Below, piece after piece: positions 18,313 to 26,836 of a DNA stretch of 64,000 nt. A program made the translations under genes and the position numbers. The notes under the pieces were generated by a model. It was not told where the DNA came from and did not search any database. It worked only from the letters and a program-made list of their open reading frames with translations. This stretch comes from G965207335 sp965222825 (GTDB taxonomy: Bacteria; Pseudomonadota; Gammaproteobacteria; PS1; Pseudothioglobaceae): NCBI GenBank assembly GCA_965222825.1, contig OZ244964.1:868001-932000 (forward strand), in the 5' to 3' direction. The stretch's first letter is position 1. Every line of letters begins with the position of its first letter.

Positions 18313-19743
18313 ATGTCTATTATCAAATCATTGTTAAGAACTTTTAATAAAAAAATTGTTTTAACTGGCAAGGAAGCAGTAAAACCATTTGAATGTGATG
18401 GCTTATCAGTTTATAGGCAAATGCCTCTTGCGGTAGTGCTTGTTGAAAATACTAAGCAAATAAAACAAGTAATTAGTATTTGCAAAAAATATAATACCCC
18501 GTTAATAACCAGAGGAGCGGGTACTGGTTTATCAGGTGGGGCAATACCTATTGAAAATAGTGTGGTTTTAGGACTGTCTAAATTAAATAAAATCTTAAAA
18601 ATAGATAAAATTAATCAAACAGCAATAGTAGAACCAGGGGTAGCAAATATTACAATTAGTAATGCAGTAGCTGAGTTTAATCTATACTATGCACCAGATC
18701 CTTCATCACAAATTGCTTGCAGTATAGGTGGTAATGTCGCTGAAAATTCAGGAGGTGTGCATTGTCTTAAATATGGACTAACGGTTAATAATGTTGAGGC
18801 AATTAAATACATTAATAGTGATTTAGAAGAAATAAAACTCACTAAAAATGATGATGGTTTAGATATTTTAGCACTATTAAATGGCTCTGAGGGTTTATTA
18901 GGAATTATTAGCGAGGTTACAGTAAAACTATTATTAAAACCAGAGGTTACTAAGGTTATTATGGCAGGTTTTAATAGTATTACTAAATGTGCTAATGCTA
19001 TTACTAATATAATCCAACAAGGAATTCTCCCAGCTGGTTTAGAAATGATGGACGAATTTGCTATTACTGCTGTTGAAGATTTTGCCAAAGTTGGCTATCC
19101 AAAGGATTCTAAGGCATTATTATTGTGTGAGTTAGACGGCACTAGTTTACAAGTAAAGTTAGAGTTAAATAAAGTATTAAATATTTTAAAACCATACGCT
19201 GATAATATAGTTGTATCTAATAATGAACAACAACGAATTAATTTATGGAGTGGCAGAAAATCAGCATTTCCAGCAATGGGTAGATTATCGCCTGATTATT
19301 ACTGTATGGATGGCACTATTAGTAGAGCCAAATTAGCTTTTGTGCTTAATAAAATATTAGCAATGTCCAAAAAATATAATTTACGCGTAGCGAATGTATT
19401 CCACGCAGGAGATGGTAATTTACACCCATTAATTTTATACGATGCTAATAATAATGAATTAGAAAAGGCTGAGCAATTTGGTGCTGATATTTTAAAATTA
19501 TGTGTTGATGTAGGTGGTTCAATAACTGGGGAGCACGGGGTTGGTATAGAAAAATTAGATAGTATGTGTTTACAATTTAACGATAAAGAACTAACTATAT
19601 TTCATAAACTTAAAGAAGTTTTTGATGGTGCTAATATACTAAATCCAACTAAGGCAATACCAACACTACGCCGTTGTGCTGAACTGGGTAGGATGCATGT
19701 TCACAATAATAAAGTTGCTTTTGCTGATATTGATAGATTCTAA
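18313..19743 (+). CDS. glcD: Glycolate oxidase, FAD subunit GlcD
   Basis: FAD-binding catalytic subunit (476 residues) that oxidises glycolate to glyoxylate. The FAD-binding PP-loop is seen as TRGAGTGLSGGAIP near residue 66, then PDPSSQIACSIGGNVAENSGG near 128 and GSEGLLGIISEVT near 195. The C-terminal cap has GDGNLHPL and GSITGEHGVGIEKL. First gene of a tight glcD-glcE-glcF operon with overlapping junctions (TAATG with glcE). Its product would feed the aminotransferase encoded divergently. Confidence 0.95.
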   Translation: MSIIKSLLRTFNKKIVLTGKEAVKPFECDGLSVYRQMPLAVVLVENTKQIKQVISICKKYNTPLITRGAGTGLSGGAIPIENSVVLGLSKLNKILKIDKINQTAIVEPGVANITISNAVAEFNLYYAPDPSSQIACSIGGNVAENSGGVHCLKYGLTVNNVEAIKYINSDLEEIKLTKNDDGLDILALLNGSEGLLGIISEVTVKLLLKPEVTKVIMAGFNSITKCANAITNIIQQGILPAGLEMMDEFAITAVEDFAKVGYPKDSKALLLCELDGTSLQVKLELNKVLNILKPYADNIVVSNNEQQRINLWSGRKSAFPAMGRLSPDYYCMDGTISRAKLAFVLNKILAMSKKYNLRVANVFHAGDGNLHPLILYDANNNELEKAEQFGADILKLCVDVGGSITGEHGVGIEKLDSMCLQFNDKELTIFHKLKEVFDGANILNPTKAIPTLRRCAELGRMHVHNNKVAFADIDRF

Positions 19744-20693
19744 TGCTTGATAATATCCAACAACAAATTATCCAAGCTACCAAAGATAAACAAAAACTAC
19801 AAATAATTGCCAAAGAAAGTAAAACAAAAAAACTTGATACTATTGATACTATAGCAATGGCAAACTATAGTGGTATAGTATCTTACAAACCTAAGGAGTT
19901 AGTTATTACTATCAAATCTGGTGCGAGTATTAAAGAGGTAAACTACGAATTAGGAAAAAATAATCAACAACTAATATTTACCCCGCAAGATTTTAATAAC
20001 TCAACTATAGGCGGGGCTTATTCTTGCAATAGTTCGGGCTCTAGTAGTGCTTTTTATGGCTCTTTAAGGGACTTTGTGCTAGGGATTAGGATTATTGATG
20101 GCACAGGAAGTTTACTAAGATTTGGTGGTGAAGTAATGAAAAATGTTGCTGGTTATGATGTGGCTAGAATGTTGGTAGGCAGTAGAGGTAATTATGGTGT
20201 TATTAGCGATATTAGTTTTAAAGTTATGCCCTTAGTAGCAACTACAACTTATAAAATTCCTACTACCATAGAAGATAGTTTAGCAATTATGCACAATTTT
20301 ATTAAAAAATTACCATTAGTAGCATTGGCATATTATAATGGTTTTTTATACGCTCAAACAAATGACTATCTAAGCACAAGCCACAAACAAATACTAAGAG
20401 ATTATCAAGCCAAGCATAGCTCTTGTGAAATATGGTTGGTATTTAATCCATTTAATATTCCAATAGCAAAAAATAAAAAACTAATTAGTAAATATTGCAC
20501 AAATACTACACCATTAGATGTTAATACTATAGCAATTGACTGGGCTGGCAGAAAAAGGTATTTATTGGTTGATAAAAATACAAAAATAGTCCCCAACAGC
20601 AATCAAAAAAATATCTTAGCATTAGAGAGGAAAATAAAAACCGTATTTGATCCAAATAACATTTTTCATAGTAACGAATGCAAACAAATATAA
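19743..20693 (+). CDS. glcE: Glycolate oxidase, FAD-binding subunit GlcE
   Basis: Second flavin-domain subunit, 316 residues, shorter than GlcD because the C-terminal substrate cap is reduced. FAD-binding blocks are TPQDFNNSTIGGAYSCNSSG near residue 80 and GGEVMKNVAGYDVARMLVGS near 122, the latter being a hallmark of GlcE. It starts on the last base of the glcD stop codon and overlaps glcF by 16 bases, so the three proteins are probably made in equal amounts. Confidence 0.94.
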   Translation: MLDNIQQQIIQATKDKQKLQIIAKESKTKKLDTIDTIAMANYSGIVSYKPKELVITIKSGASIKEVNYELGKNNQQLIFTPQDFNNSTIGGAYSCNSSGSSSAFYGSLRDFVLGIRIIDGTGSLLRFGGEVMKNVAGYDVARMLVGSRGNYGVISDISFKVMPLVATTTYKIPTTIEDSLAIMHNFIKKLPLVALAYYNGFLYAQTNDYLSTSHKQILRDYQAKHSSCEIWLVFNPFNIPIAKNKKLISKYCTNTTPLDVNTIAIDWAGRKRYLLVDKNTKIVPNSNQKNILALERKIKTVFDPNNIFHSNECKQI

Positions 20694-21856
20694 TAAATAA
20701 CTTATTAAGTGCTGATAACAAAAAAATAGCTAATAATGTTTTGCATAATTGTGTGCATTGCGGATTTTGTTTAGCTACTTGCCCTACTTATCAACTACTA
20801 GGCTCTGAACTAGACTCACCAAGAGGTAGGATATATATAATAAAAAACGCCTTAGAAACTAATAACGCTTTGACCAATAATAGCCTAGTGCATCTTGATA
20901 GATGCTTAACTTGCAAATCGTGTGAGACCACTTGTCCATCTGGAGTGCAATACGCTAGATTACTAAAAATAGGCAGAGATTTATTAGAACCAACAAGAAA
21001 TATATGGCAAAAAATATTACGCTTTATAGTCCGTAAAACCTTAACTAATACTAAGTTATTTAGTTTTATTGCCATATTTGTTAGTAAAAATCGCCAACAA
21101 GCAAAAACAATTAAACCAATAATATCAGATAATAAAATAATATTATTATCAGGTTGTATTCAGCCTAGTTTAGCACCTAATATTAACCTAGCCAGCAAAC
21201 AGGTATTAACTAAATTAGGTTATCAAATTATTGAAACCAAACACGGTGAGTGCTGTGGTGCCATAGATGAGCATTTATCAGCAAGTAATGACGCCTTAGT
21301 AAAAATTAAAAATAATTTAGACAACTGGTGCGAGCAACTAGATTTAGGGGCAAAATATATAGTATCTACTGCTAGTGGTTGTGGTGCTATGATTAAAGAT
21401 TATAGTAATTTATTCTTAGAAAATGATAAATATTTTCACAAAGCCAAAAGAGTGGTGGCTAGTGCTAAAGATATAGCAGAAATTTTGCTTATACACAAGG
21501 CTGATGAATTAAAAAATATCTTTAATATTAATAATAAAGATATTAGTTTACACGCCCCTTGCACCTTAGTCCATTCTCAAGGGTTGCCAAAAATTATACA
21601 ACAAATATTTACTAATTTAGGGATAACACTACACGAGCCAAAAGATAGCCATATATGTTGCGGCTCTGCCGGAACTTACTCTATATTACAGAGTAAAATA
21701 GCAAAAAAATTATTAACTAATAAACTAAGTAATATTACCAAAAATCCAACTAAGGTAATTATTACTGCCAATATAGGATGTTTAATGCACCTGCAAAAAG
21801 GCACAAAGATACCAGTTAAACACTGGATTGAATTACTAGCAGATTATAATTCATAA
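20678..21856 (+). CDS. glcF: Glycolate oxidase, iron-sulfur subunit GlcF
   Basis: 392-residue subunit that passes electrons from the flavin subunits to the quinone pool. Two ferredoxin-type motifs, CVHCGFCLATCP near residue 25 and CLTCKSCETTCP near 75, bind 4Fe-4S clusters. Two CCG domains follow: HGECCGAIDEH near 190 and SHICCGSAGTYS near 327. The start at 20678 lies inside the end of glcE. Last gene of the operon; a YkuD gene follows after eight bases. Confidence 0.95.
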   Translation: MQTNIINNLLSADNKKIANNVLHNCVHCGFCLATCPTYQLLGSELDSPRGRIYIIKNALETNNALTNNSLVHLDRCLTCKSCETTCPSGVQYARLLKIGRDLLEPTRNIWQKILRFIVRKTLTNTKLFSFIAIFVSKNRQQAKTIKPIISDNKIILLSGCIQPSLAPNINLASKQVLTKLGYQIIETKHGECCGAIDEHLSASNDALVKIKNNLDNWCEQLDLGAKYIVSTASGCGAMIKDYSNLFLENDKYFHKAKRVVASAKDIAEILLIHKADELKNIFNINNKDISLHAPCTLVHSQGLPKIIQQIFTNLGITLHEPKDSHICCGSAGTYSILQSKIAKKLLTNKLSNITKNPTKVIITANIGCLMHLQKGTKIPVKHWIELLADYNS

Positions 21857-21864
21857 CTAAAAAG

Positions 21865-22320
21865 ATGCTAAAAATCAACACCCAAACTCAAACTCTAAGC
21901 TATTATCAAAATAATAAAATTATTGCTAAATATCCAATTAGCAGTGCAAAAAATGGGCTAGGTGAGACTAATAGCAGTGAATGCACACCAAGAGGAAGAC
22001 ATTGTATTTGTGAGAAAATTGGCACTAATTTACCAATAAACTCAGTATTTGTTGCTAGACGGATAACAGGTGAGATATATAATGAAAAATTAGCATTAAA
22101 ATACCCTGATAGAGATTGGATTTTAACTAGAATTTTGTGGTTAAGTGGTTTAGAAAAGTATAATAAAAACACTAAACAAAGGTATATTTATATTCACGGT
22201 ATGCCTGATGATAAACCTATAAATATACCTAATTCTAAAGGCTGTATTCGTATGCGTAATGTTGATATAGTAGAATTATTTGAACTTGTTTGTGAAAATG
22301 ATCAAGTAATAATTAAGTAA
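21865..22320 (+). CDS. L,D-transpeptidase, YkuD family
   Basis: 151-residue YkuD-domain protein. The catalytic pair is in IHGMPDDKP (His111) and SKGCIRM (Cys127), as required for making or editing 3-3 peptidoglycan cross-links or attaching lipoproteins. There is no signal peptide, a feature shared with the short ErfK/YkuD proteins of many proteobacteria, so its route to the periplasm is unclear. It follows glcF by eight bases and may ride on that operon. A hairpin plus T-tract (22335-22357) lies just after the gene and could end transcription. Confidence 0.88.
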   Translation: MLKINTQTQTLSYYQNNKIIAKYPISSAKNGLGETNSSECTPRGRHCICEKIGTNLPINSVFVARRITGEIYNEKLALKYPDRDWILTRILWLSGLEKYNKNTKQRYIYIHGMPDDKPINIPNSKGCIRMRNVDIVELFELVCENDQVIIK

Positions 22321-22330
22321 AATATTAAAA

Positions 22331-22357
22331 CTTCGACGCCCGGCGTCTAATGTTTTT
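22331..22357 (+). repeat. REP-like palindrome, left flank of transposase
   Basis: Contains the perfect palindrome GACGCC-C-GGCGTC at 22335-22347, preceded by CTTC and followed by TAATGTTTTT. The same 26-base unit occurs at 23057-23082 on the other side of the transposase gene, in the same orientation. The GC-rich stem followed by T5 could also act as a terminator for the upstream operon. In this AT-rich background the six-G/C stem stands out sharply. Confidence 0.8.
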
Positions 22358-22396
22358 GCTATAATAGATTTAAATGTAATATGAAGAGATTTAATT

Positions 22397-23056
22397 ATGC
22401 CAAAAAGAGCAGTAAGTTTTACTGAATATCATTATTATCATATTTTTAATCGTGGCACAGATAAGAGAGATATATTTTGTGATGATGAAGATATGGCTTA
22501 TTTTTTACACAGGCTGGTTGATTTTAATACAAGTATTTCCTTAGGTGGTGTGCAAATTCAGAATTTACCTAAGTATAAAAAACTTCTAAGCCCTGCGTCT
22601 AAGTTAGTTGATATTGTAGCATATTGCTTACTTCCAAATCACTTTCATTTTATATTAAAACCACTTACTGATGACGGTATTACAAGATTTATGCAAAGAA
22701 TTGGCACAGGCTATGTGAAGTATTTTAATAGAAAATATCAAAGATCTGGTTCATTATTTCAAGGTAGATTCAAAGCAACACATATTAGTGGCTATGGTGC
22801 CTTGCTTGTTATGTCTGTTTATGTAAATTTAAATTATAATCATCATAAAATAAACCCTGATAAGCACCTAGTAAAGACTAGCTTCGGTAGTTATATAGGT
22901 TCGGATAATCATTCAATAATATGTAATTTAGAAGATATTAACATTATTTTGGATGAGATTGGTGGTGCTAAAGCATACAAGCAATATGCATATGAACAAT
23001 CTCAATATTTTTTAGAAAGAAGAGAATTGTTGAAAGATATAGAGGCAGATTCTTAA
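22397..23056 (+). CDS. REP-associated tyrosine transposase (Y1, IS200-like)
   Basis: 219-residue single-strand transposase of the RAYT/Y1_Tnp group. YHIFNRGTDKRDIF at 14-27 and the HUH metal site in LLPNHFHFIL (His82, His84) are typical. The nucleophilic Tyr is probably in GTGYVKYFN (Tyr106 or Tyr109), and SGSLFQGRFKATHI follows. The gene is flanked on both sides by the same palindromic repeat, as found for RAYT proteins and the REP elements they are thought to mobilise. The frame is intact, so it may be active. Confidence 0.9.
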   Translation: MPKRAVSFTEYHYYHIFNRGTDKRDIFCDDEDMAYFLHRLVDFNTSISLGGVQIQNLPKYKKLLSPASKLVDIVAYCLLPNHFHFILKPLTDDGITRFMQRIGTGYVKYFNRKYQRSGSLFQGRFKATHISGYGALLVMSVYVNLNYNHHKINPDKHLVKTSFGSYIGSDNHSIICNLEDINIILDEIGGAKAYKQYAYEQSQYFLERRELLKDIEADS

Positions 23057-23082
23057 CTTCGACGCCCGGCGTCTAAGTTTTT
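23057..23082 (+). repeat. REP-like palindrome, right flank of transposase
   Basis: CTTC, GACGCC-C-GGCGTC, then TAAGTTTTT: the same unit as 22331-22357. It begins directly after the transposase stop codon. Related half palindromes lie at 16925 and 17130. It ends 17 bases before ampG, so it may separate the two transcription units as a terminator. Confidence 0.8.
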
Positions 23083-23099
23083 ATTATAAAAGATAAGAT

Positions 23100-24428
23100 A
23101 TGCAAAAAATATTAGATACTTACTTAGATAAAAGAATGTTATTTATCTTTTTAAACGGTATTGCTAGTGGTTTTCCCTGGGTAATTATTGGCTCAGCTAT
23201 GACTTTATGGTTAAAAGATGAGGGGCTAACTCGCACTGCTATTGGCTTTTTTGGCTCGGTATTTGCAGTGTATTCAATAAATTGGCTATGGGCGCCATTA
23301 TTAGACAGAGTAAAAATACCACTATTAACTAAACATTTTGGGCAACGCCGTTCATGGTTATTGTTATTACAAGGATTGCTACTTATACTAATTATTTTAA
23401 TATCCTATACTGACCCTAAATATTCTTTATTATGGGTAAGTCTATTAGCTTTATCAGTAGCCACTGTATCAGCTACACAAGATATTGTTATTGATGCTTA
23501 TCGTATTGATATAATGAGCTTAAAAGAAAAAGATAAACTGCCAGCAACAGCAGCAATGGCAACATCAGGTTGGTGGGTGGGTTATGGTTTTTTAGGGGCC
23601 GTTGCTTTGTATTTATCTGCTTTTGGCATTAACTGGGATGGAGTTTATTTGCTAATAAGTTTATTTGTTATTGGTTTTATGATTAATACTTTATTACTTG
23701 ATGAACCAGATAGTAAACGCGAACAAGTGCAAGCAAAAATCCAAGAGAATTACGAAAATTTACTAGGCGGGCACAATTTATCACAACAAATAAGTGCTTG
23801 GCTTTTAACAACAATAGTTGAGCCCTTAAAAGACTTTTTTGTTAGGTTTGGTTATATTGCCTTAGTAGTTTTGTTATTTATTATGCTTTTCAAGGTGGGT
23901 GAGGCATTTTTAGGACGAATGTCTTTGGTATTTTATAAAGAAATTGGTTTTACCACTGGTGAAATTGCTACTTATTCTAAGTTAGTTGGCTCTACGCTAA
24001 CGGTAATTTTTTCTATTATTGCTAGTATCATTACCGTGCACTATGGTTTGGTGCGAGGTTTGATGATTAGCGGTATTGCAATGGCAGCAACTAATTTAAT
24101 TTTCTCATATATGGCTTATGCAGGGCCCAATACTAATATATTTGCTATGGCTATTTTATTAGATAATTTTACTGCTGCTTTTTCAACTGTGGCATTTGTA
24201 GCATTTATCTCACACCTAACTAATAGGGCTTATACCGCAACACAGTATGCACTTATGGCATCAGCTGGTAATTTTGGTCGCACAGTATTTGCTAGTAGCA
24301 GTGGGTTATTGGTTGATAGTTTAGGCGGTAATTGGGTAGTATTTTTTATTATTACCGCATTAATGGTTGTGCCAAGTCTAATAATGCTTTATTGGATTGG
24401 TAAGAAATTAAAATATTTGTTTGAATGA
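23100..24428 (+). CDS. ampG: Muropeptide permease AmpG
   Basis: Inner-membrane MFS carrier of 442 residues with about 12 membrane helices. It imports GlcNAc-anhydroMurNAc peptides released by wall turnover. The N-terminal half carries the AmpG blocks FLNGIASGFPWVIIGS, INWLWAPLLDRV, GQRRSWLLLLQ and SATQDIVIDAYRID. NagZ, the next step of recycling, is encoded at 25085. The cyclophilin and wall genes elsewhere are not linked. A spacer of 186 bases follows, with TATAGTGTATATA motifs. Confidence 0.93.
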   Translation: MQKILDTYLDKRMLFIFLNGIASGFPWVIIGSAMTLWLKDEGLTRTAIGFFGSVFAVYSINWLWAPLLDRVKIPLLTKHFGQRRSWLLLLQGLLLILIILISYTDPKYSLLWVSLLALSVATVSATQDIVIDAYRIDIMSLKEKDKLPATAAMATSGWWVGYGFLGAVALYLSAFGINWDGVYLLISLFVIGFMINTLLLDEPDSKREQVQAKIQENYENLLGGHNLSQQISAWLLTTIVEPLKDFFVRFGYIALVVLLFIMLFKVGEAFLGRMSLVFYKEIGFTTGEIATYSKLVGSTLTVIFSIIASIITVHYGLVRGLMISGIAMAATNLIFSYMAYAGPNTNIFAMAILLDNFTAAFSTVAFVAFISHLTNRAYTATQYALMASAGNFGRTVFASSSGLLVDSLGGNWVVFFIITALMVVPSLIMLYWIGKKLKYLFE

Positions 24429-24448
24429 TAAAATTATTGATTGTAACC

Positions 24449-24529
24449 GTATATAGTGTATATAACTTTACTATATAGTATAATACTGTAAATATAGTAT
24501 GTATAATAGTGTATATAGTTATCGTATAT
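24449..24529. promoter_or_regulatory. Cluster of TATAGTGTATATA motifs upstream of the DUF4760-like gene
   Basis: TATAGTGTATATA at 24452-24464 and ATAGTGTATATA at 24506-24517 are separated by related A/T strings containing TATAGTATAAT. Spacing between the two clear copies is about 54 bases. The same motif, TAGTGTATATACTA, overlaps the likely -10 box of the NHLP precursor pair near 41328-41341 on the minus strand. They may be operator or promoter sites, or simply AT-rich low-complexity sequence. Confidence 0.3.
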
Positions 24530-24614
24530 TTTGTGTATCTTGGTACTAATGGAGGGTATTAGGTTGAATATATTTATTATGAAGGCTCTAATGGTTTAGA
24601 GTCTGAGGGTCGTA

Positions 24615-25083
24615 ATGGACTTTAGTTGGACGATATTTTTACAATTTACAGAAACAGCCGCTTTAATAGTGGCTGTTTTCATTGCAAAATCTGCAATTAA
24701 ACATCAAATGGATACTGCTAAAAAAGCTAAAACCATTGCTTTGCTTATGAAAGATTTAGAATATGAGACTTTAAAAAATGGTATTAATATTTTGCGTAAA
24801 ATTCACCTAGACCCACAAGATGATACCGCTATATACGCTAGTGTTGAAAATAAAGATAAAGATGAAGTAATCTCAATTAGTAATTTACTAAACTATTACG
24901 AAAATATAGCTATTGGCAAAAAACGATATTTATTATATTAAAATGATTGAACAATCACAAAAGACTAGTATTATAGCTATATATGAAAAAGCAAAACCAT
25001 TTATTATCAAAGTTAGAAAAACAGATAATAACCTAAATCTTTATATAGAGTTTGAGGACTTTATTAATATCTTAAAATCTTAA
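24615..25083 (+). pseudogene. DUF4760-like membrane-anchored protein split at an A6 run
   Basis: The first frame (24615-24941, 108 residues) begins with a membrane segment (FTETAALIVAVFIAKSAI) and runs to NYYENIAIGKKRYLLY and a stop. A second frame with an ATG at 24943 gives 46 residues including AIYEKAKPFIIKVRK. Removing one A from the run of six at 24918-24923 joins them as IAIGKNDIYYIKMIEQSQ, which is what DUF4760 proteins look like near their C-terminus. So this is one gene of about 155 codons interrupted by one extra A. Function of the family is unknown. Rescue by slippage on the A6 run or a sequencing error are alternatives. Confidence 0.65.
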
Positions 25084-25084
25084 T

Positions 25085-26308
25085 ATGTCTTTAATGATAG
25101 ATATATCAGGCTTATCTCTAACACCTGATGAAAAAATAATGCTAGCTAAGCCTAGTGTGTGCGGGGTAATATTATTTACACGAAACTATCAAGATAAACA
25201 ACAGTTAAAACAACTAGTAGAGCAAATCCGTAGCATAAAACCTAATTTACTAATTGCTACTGACCACGAGGGTGGGCGAGTGCAACGATTTAAAAAAGAC
25301 TTTACTCATATTCCCCCTATGGCTTCTTTGGGAGAATTATTTACAAAAGACAAACAACTAGCATTAAAAAGTGCTTATGCCTGTGGCTTTGTATTGGCTT
25401 ATGAATTGCTAGAAGTTGGTATTGATTTTAGTTTCACCCCTGTTTTAGATATTGATTATGGTAATAACAGCGTTATTGGTAATAGAGCATTTTCATCAGA
25501 TGCTAAAATAATTATACAACTAGCAAGTAGCCTAATTGAGGGTATGAAAAAAGCAGGTATGGTAAGTGTAGTTAAGCACTTCCCAGGACACGGCTTTGTT
25601 AGTATAGATACTCATCTAAACCTAGCAACTGATAAACGCACCTTAGATGAAATGCGAACAGATTTATCAGCATTTAAAGCGTTGCTACATAAGGCAGATG
25701 TCGTAATGCCTGCACATATTACTTATGAAAAACTAGATAATAAGCCCGCAGGTTTTTCTAAGTTTTGGCTACAAAATATCCTAAAAGATAAATTTAATTA
25801 TAATGGCTTAATTATCAGCGATGATTTAAGTATGCAAGGGGCAGTTAATTTTTTACCTAGTATTGTAGATAGAGTAAAATTAGCCCTAAATGCAGGCTGT
25901 GATATAGCACTTATTTGTAATAATCACAAACAAGTTAAAAAACTTATTGATAATAGTTATCCATCGTGTGTTAAATTAGATAAAATTCGTGTCAAAAATA
26001 TTCCAAAACTTGATAAAATATACGCTGAGCAATTAAATATTATGCAAAATAAATATGATTTTGAAATTAGACTATTAGACGCTATGCGTAAAACTTTAAT
26101 TGCAGTAGCAACAGATACTATGACAAAACCGGGATTAAAACACCCACTTAGCAAAGAAACACAACTAATGATTAGTGATTGCTTTGGCATAATTAGTAAC
26201 AGAAGAAAAGAAATAGAGCAGAAAAATAATAAATATACAAAAATGAAGCCAGTATTTAGCGATGAACAAACAACACAAAGTATTGATATAAATGATATCA
26301 AAAAATAA
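25085..26308 (+). CDS. nagZ: Beta-N-acetylhexosaminidase NagZ with C-terminal extension
   Basis: Cytoplasmic family 3 glycosidase that removes GlcNAc from the muropeptides imported by AmpG. TDHEGGRVQRFKK lies near residue 59. KHFPGHG near 162, with DTHLN just after it, forms the mobile loop with the His-Asp acid/base pair. The nucleophile Asp is in GLIISDDLSMQGA near 240. At 407 residues it is about 60 longer than usual. The extra C-terminal part (about 345-407, Lys-rich and polar) is not recognised. It follows the broken DUF4760-like gene by one base. Confidence 0.93.
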   Translation: MSLMIDISGLSLTPDEKIMLAKPSVCGVILFTRNYQDKQQLKQLVEQIRSIKPNLLIATDHEGGRVQRFKKDFTHIPPMASLGELFTKDKQLALKSAYACGFVLAYELLEVGIDFSFTPVLDIDYGNNSVIGNRAFSSDAKIIIQLASSLIEGMKKAGMVSVVKHFPGHGFVSIDTHLNLATDKRTLDEMRTDLSAFKALLHKADVVMPAHITYEKLDNKPAGFSKFWLQNILKDKFNYNGLIISDDLSMQGAVNFLPSIVDRVKLALNAGCDIALICNNHKQVKKLIDNSYPSCVKLDKIRVKNIPKLDKIYAEQLNIMQNKYDFEIRLLDAMRKTLIAVATDTMTKPGLKHPLSKETQLMISDCFGIISNRRKEIEQKNNKYTKMKPVFSDEQTTQSIDINDIKK

Positions 26309-26317
26309 AAAACTACT

Positions 26318-26836
26318 ATGAATAAATTTTCGCAATTATTTTTAATAATATTACTAGTCTATAACAACGCTATGGCACATCCTCCAATTGAATGCAACAA
26401 GGGACATACATTATCTACTAATAATTATAATCAAGCTTATAATCCGTTTTATAACAATTCTTATGGTTATAATAGGGCTAATAATTTAATGACTGAATTT
26501 GATAAATTTTTTGCCAAAGATTTTTATAATTTTGCTAATAAAACTACCAAGCAAGATAAAAAATATTTTGACAAAAGGACTGATTCTTATATTGCTGAAA
26601 TTTTCTTAGGCATAGATAATATAGATAGTAGTGCTATTAACATTAGCACTAATAACAACTATATAACAATCAATATTAATACCAGTATTAAATATAAATC
26701 AGATAATATTAATAGTTATCAATCAAATTACAGCTCTAATAGTTTTTCAATCCCTAGTGATGCAAATATTAGCAAACTAACTAAAATATATGATAATAAA
26801 ACCGGGGTTTTAACTATTGTTATGCCCAGAAAATAA
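26318..26836 (+). CDS. Exported Hsp20/alpha-crystallin-like protein
   Basis: 172 residues. A signal peptide (LFLIILLVYNNAMA, cleavage before HPP) is followed by an Asn/Tyr-rich linker to about residue 60. From about 85 on comes an alpha-crystallin-like domain: SYIAEIFLGIDNIDSSAINI, a strand-rich ITININTSIKY, the loop, then NSFSIPSDANISKL and the closing GVLTIVMPRK, which matches the family's GVLxIxxPK end. Small heat-shock proteins are normally cytoplasmic, so an exported one is unusual. It could hold unfolded periplasmic proteins. It ends exactly where the convergent uvrD begins. Confidence 0.68.
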   Translation: MNKFSQLFLIILLVYNNAMAHPPIECNKGHTLSTNNYNQAYNPFYNNSYGYNRANNLMTEFDKFFAKDFYNFANKTTKQDKKYFDKRTDSYIAEIFLGIDNIDSSAINISTNNNYITININTSIKYKSDNINSYQSNYSSNSFSIPSDANISKLTKIYDNKTGVLTIVMPRK

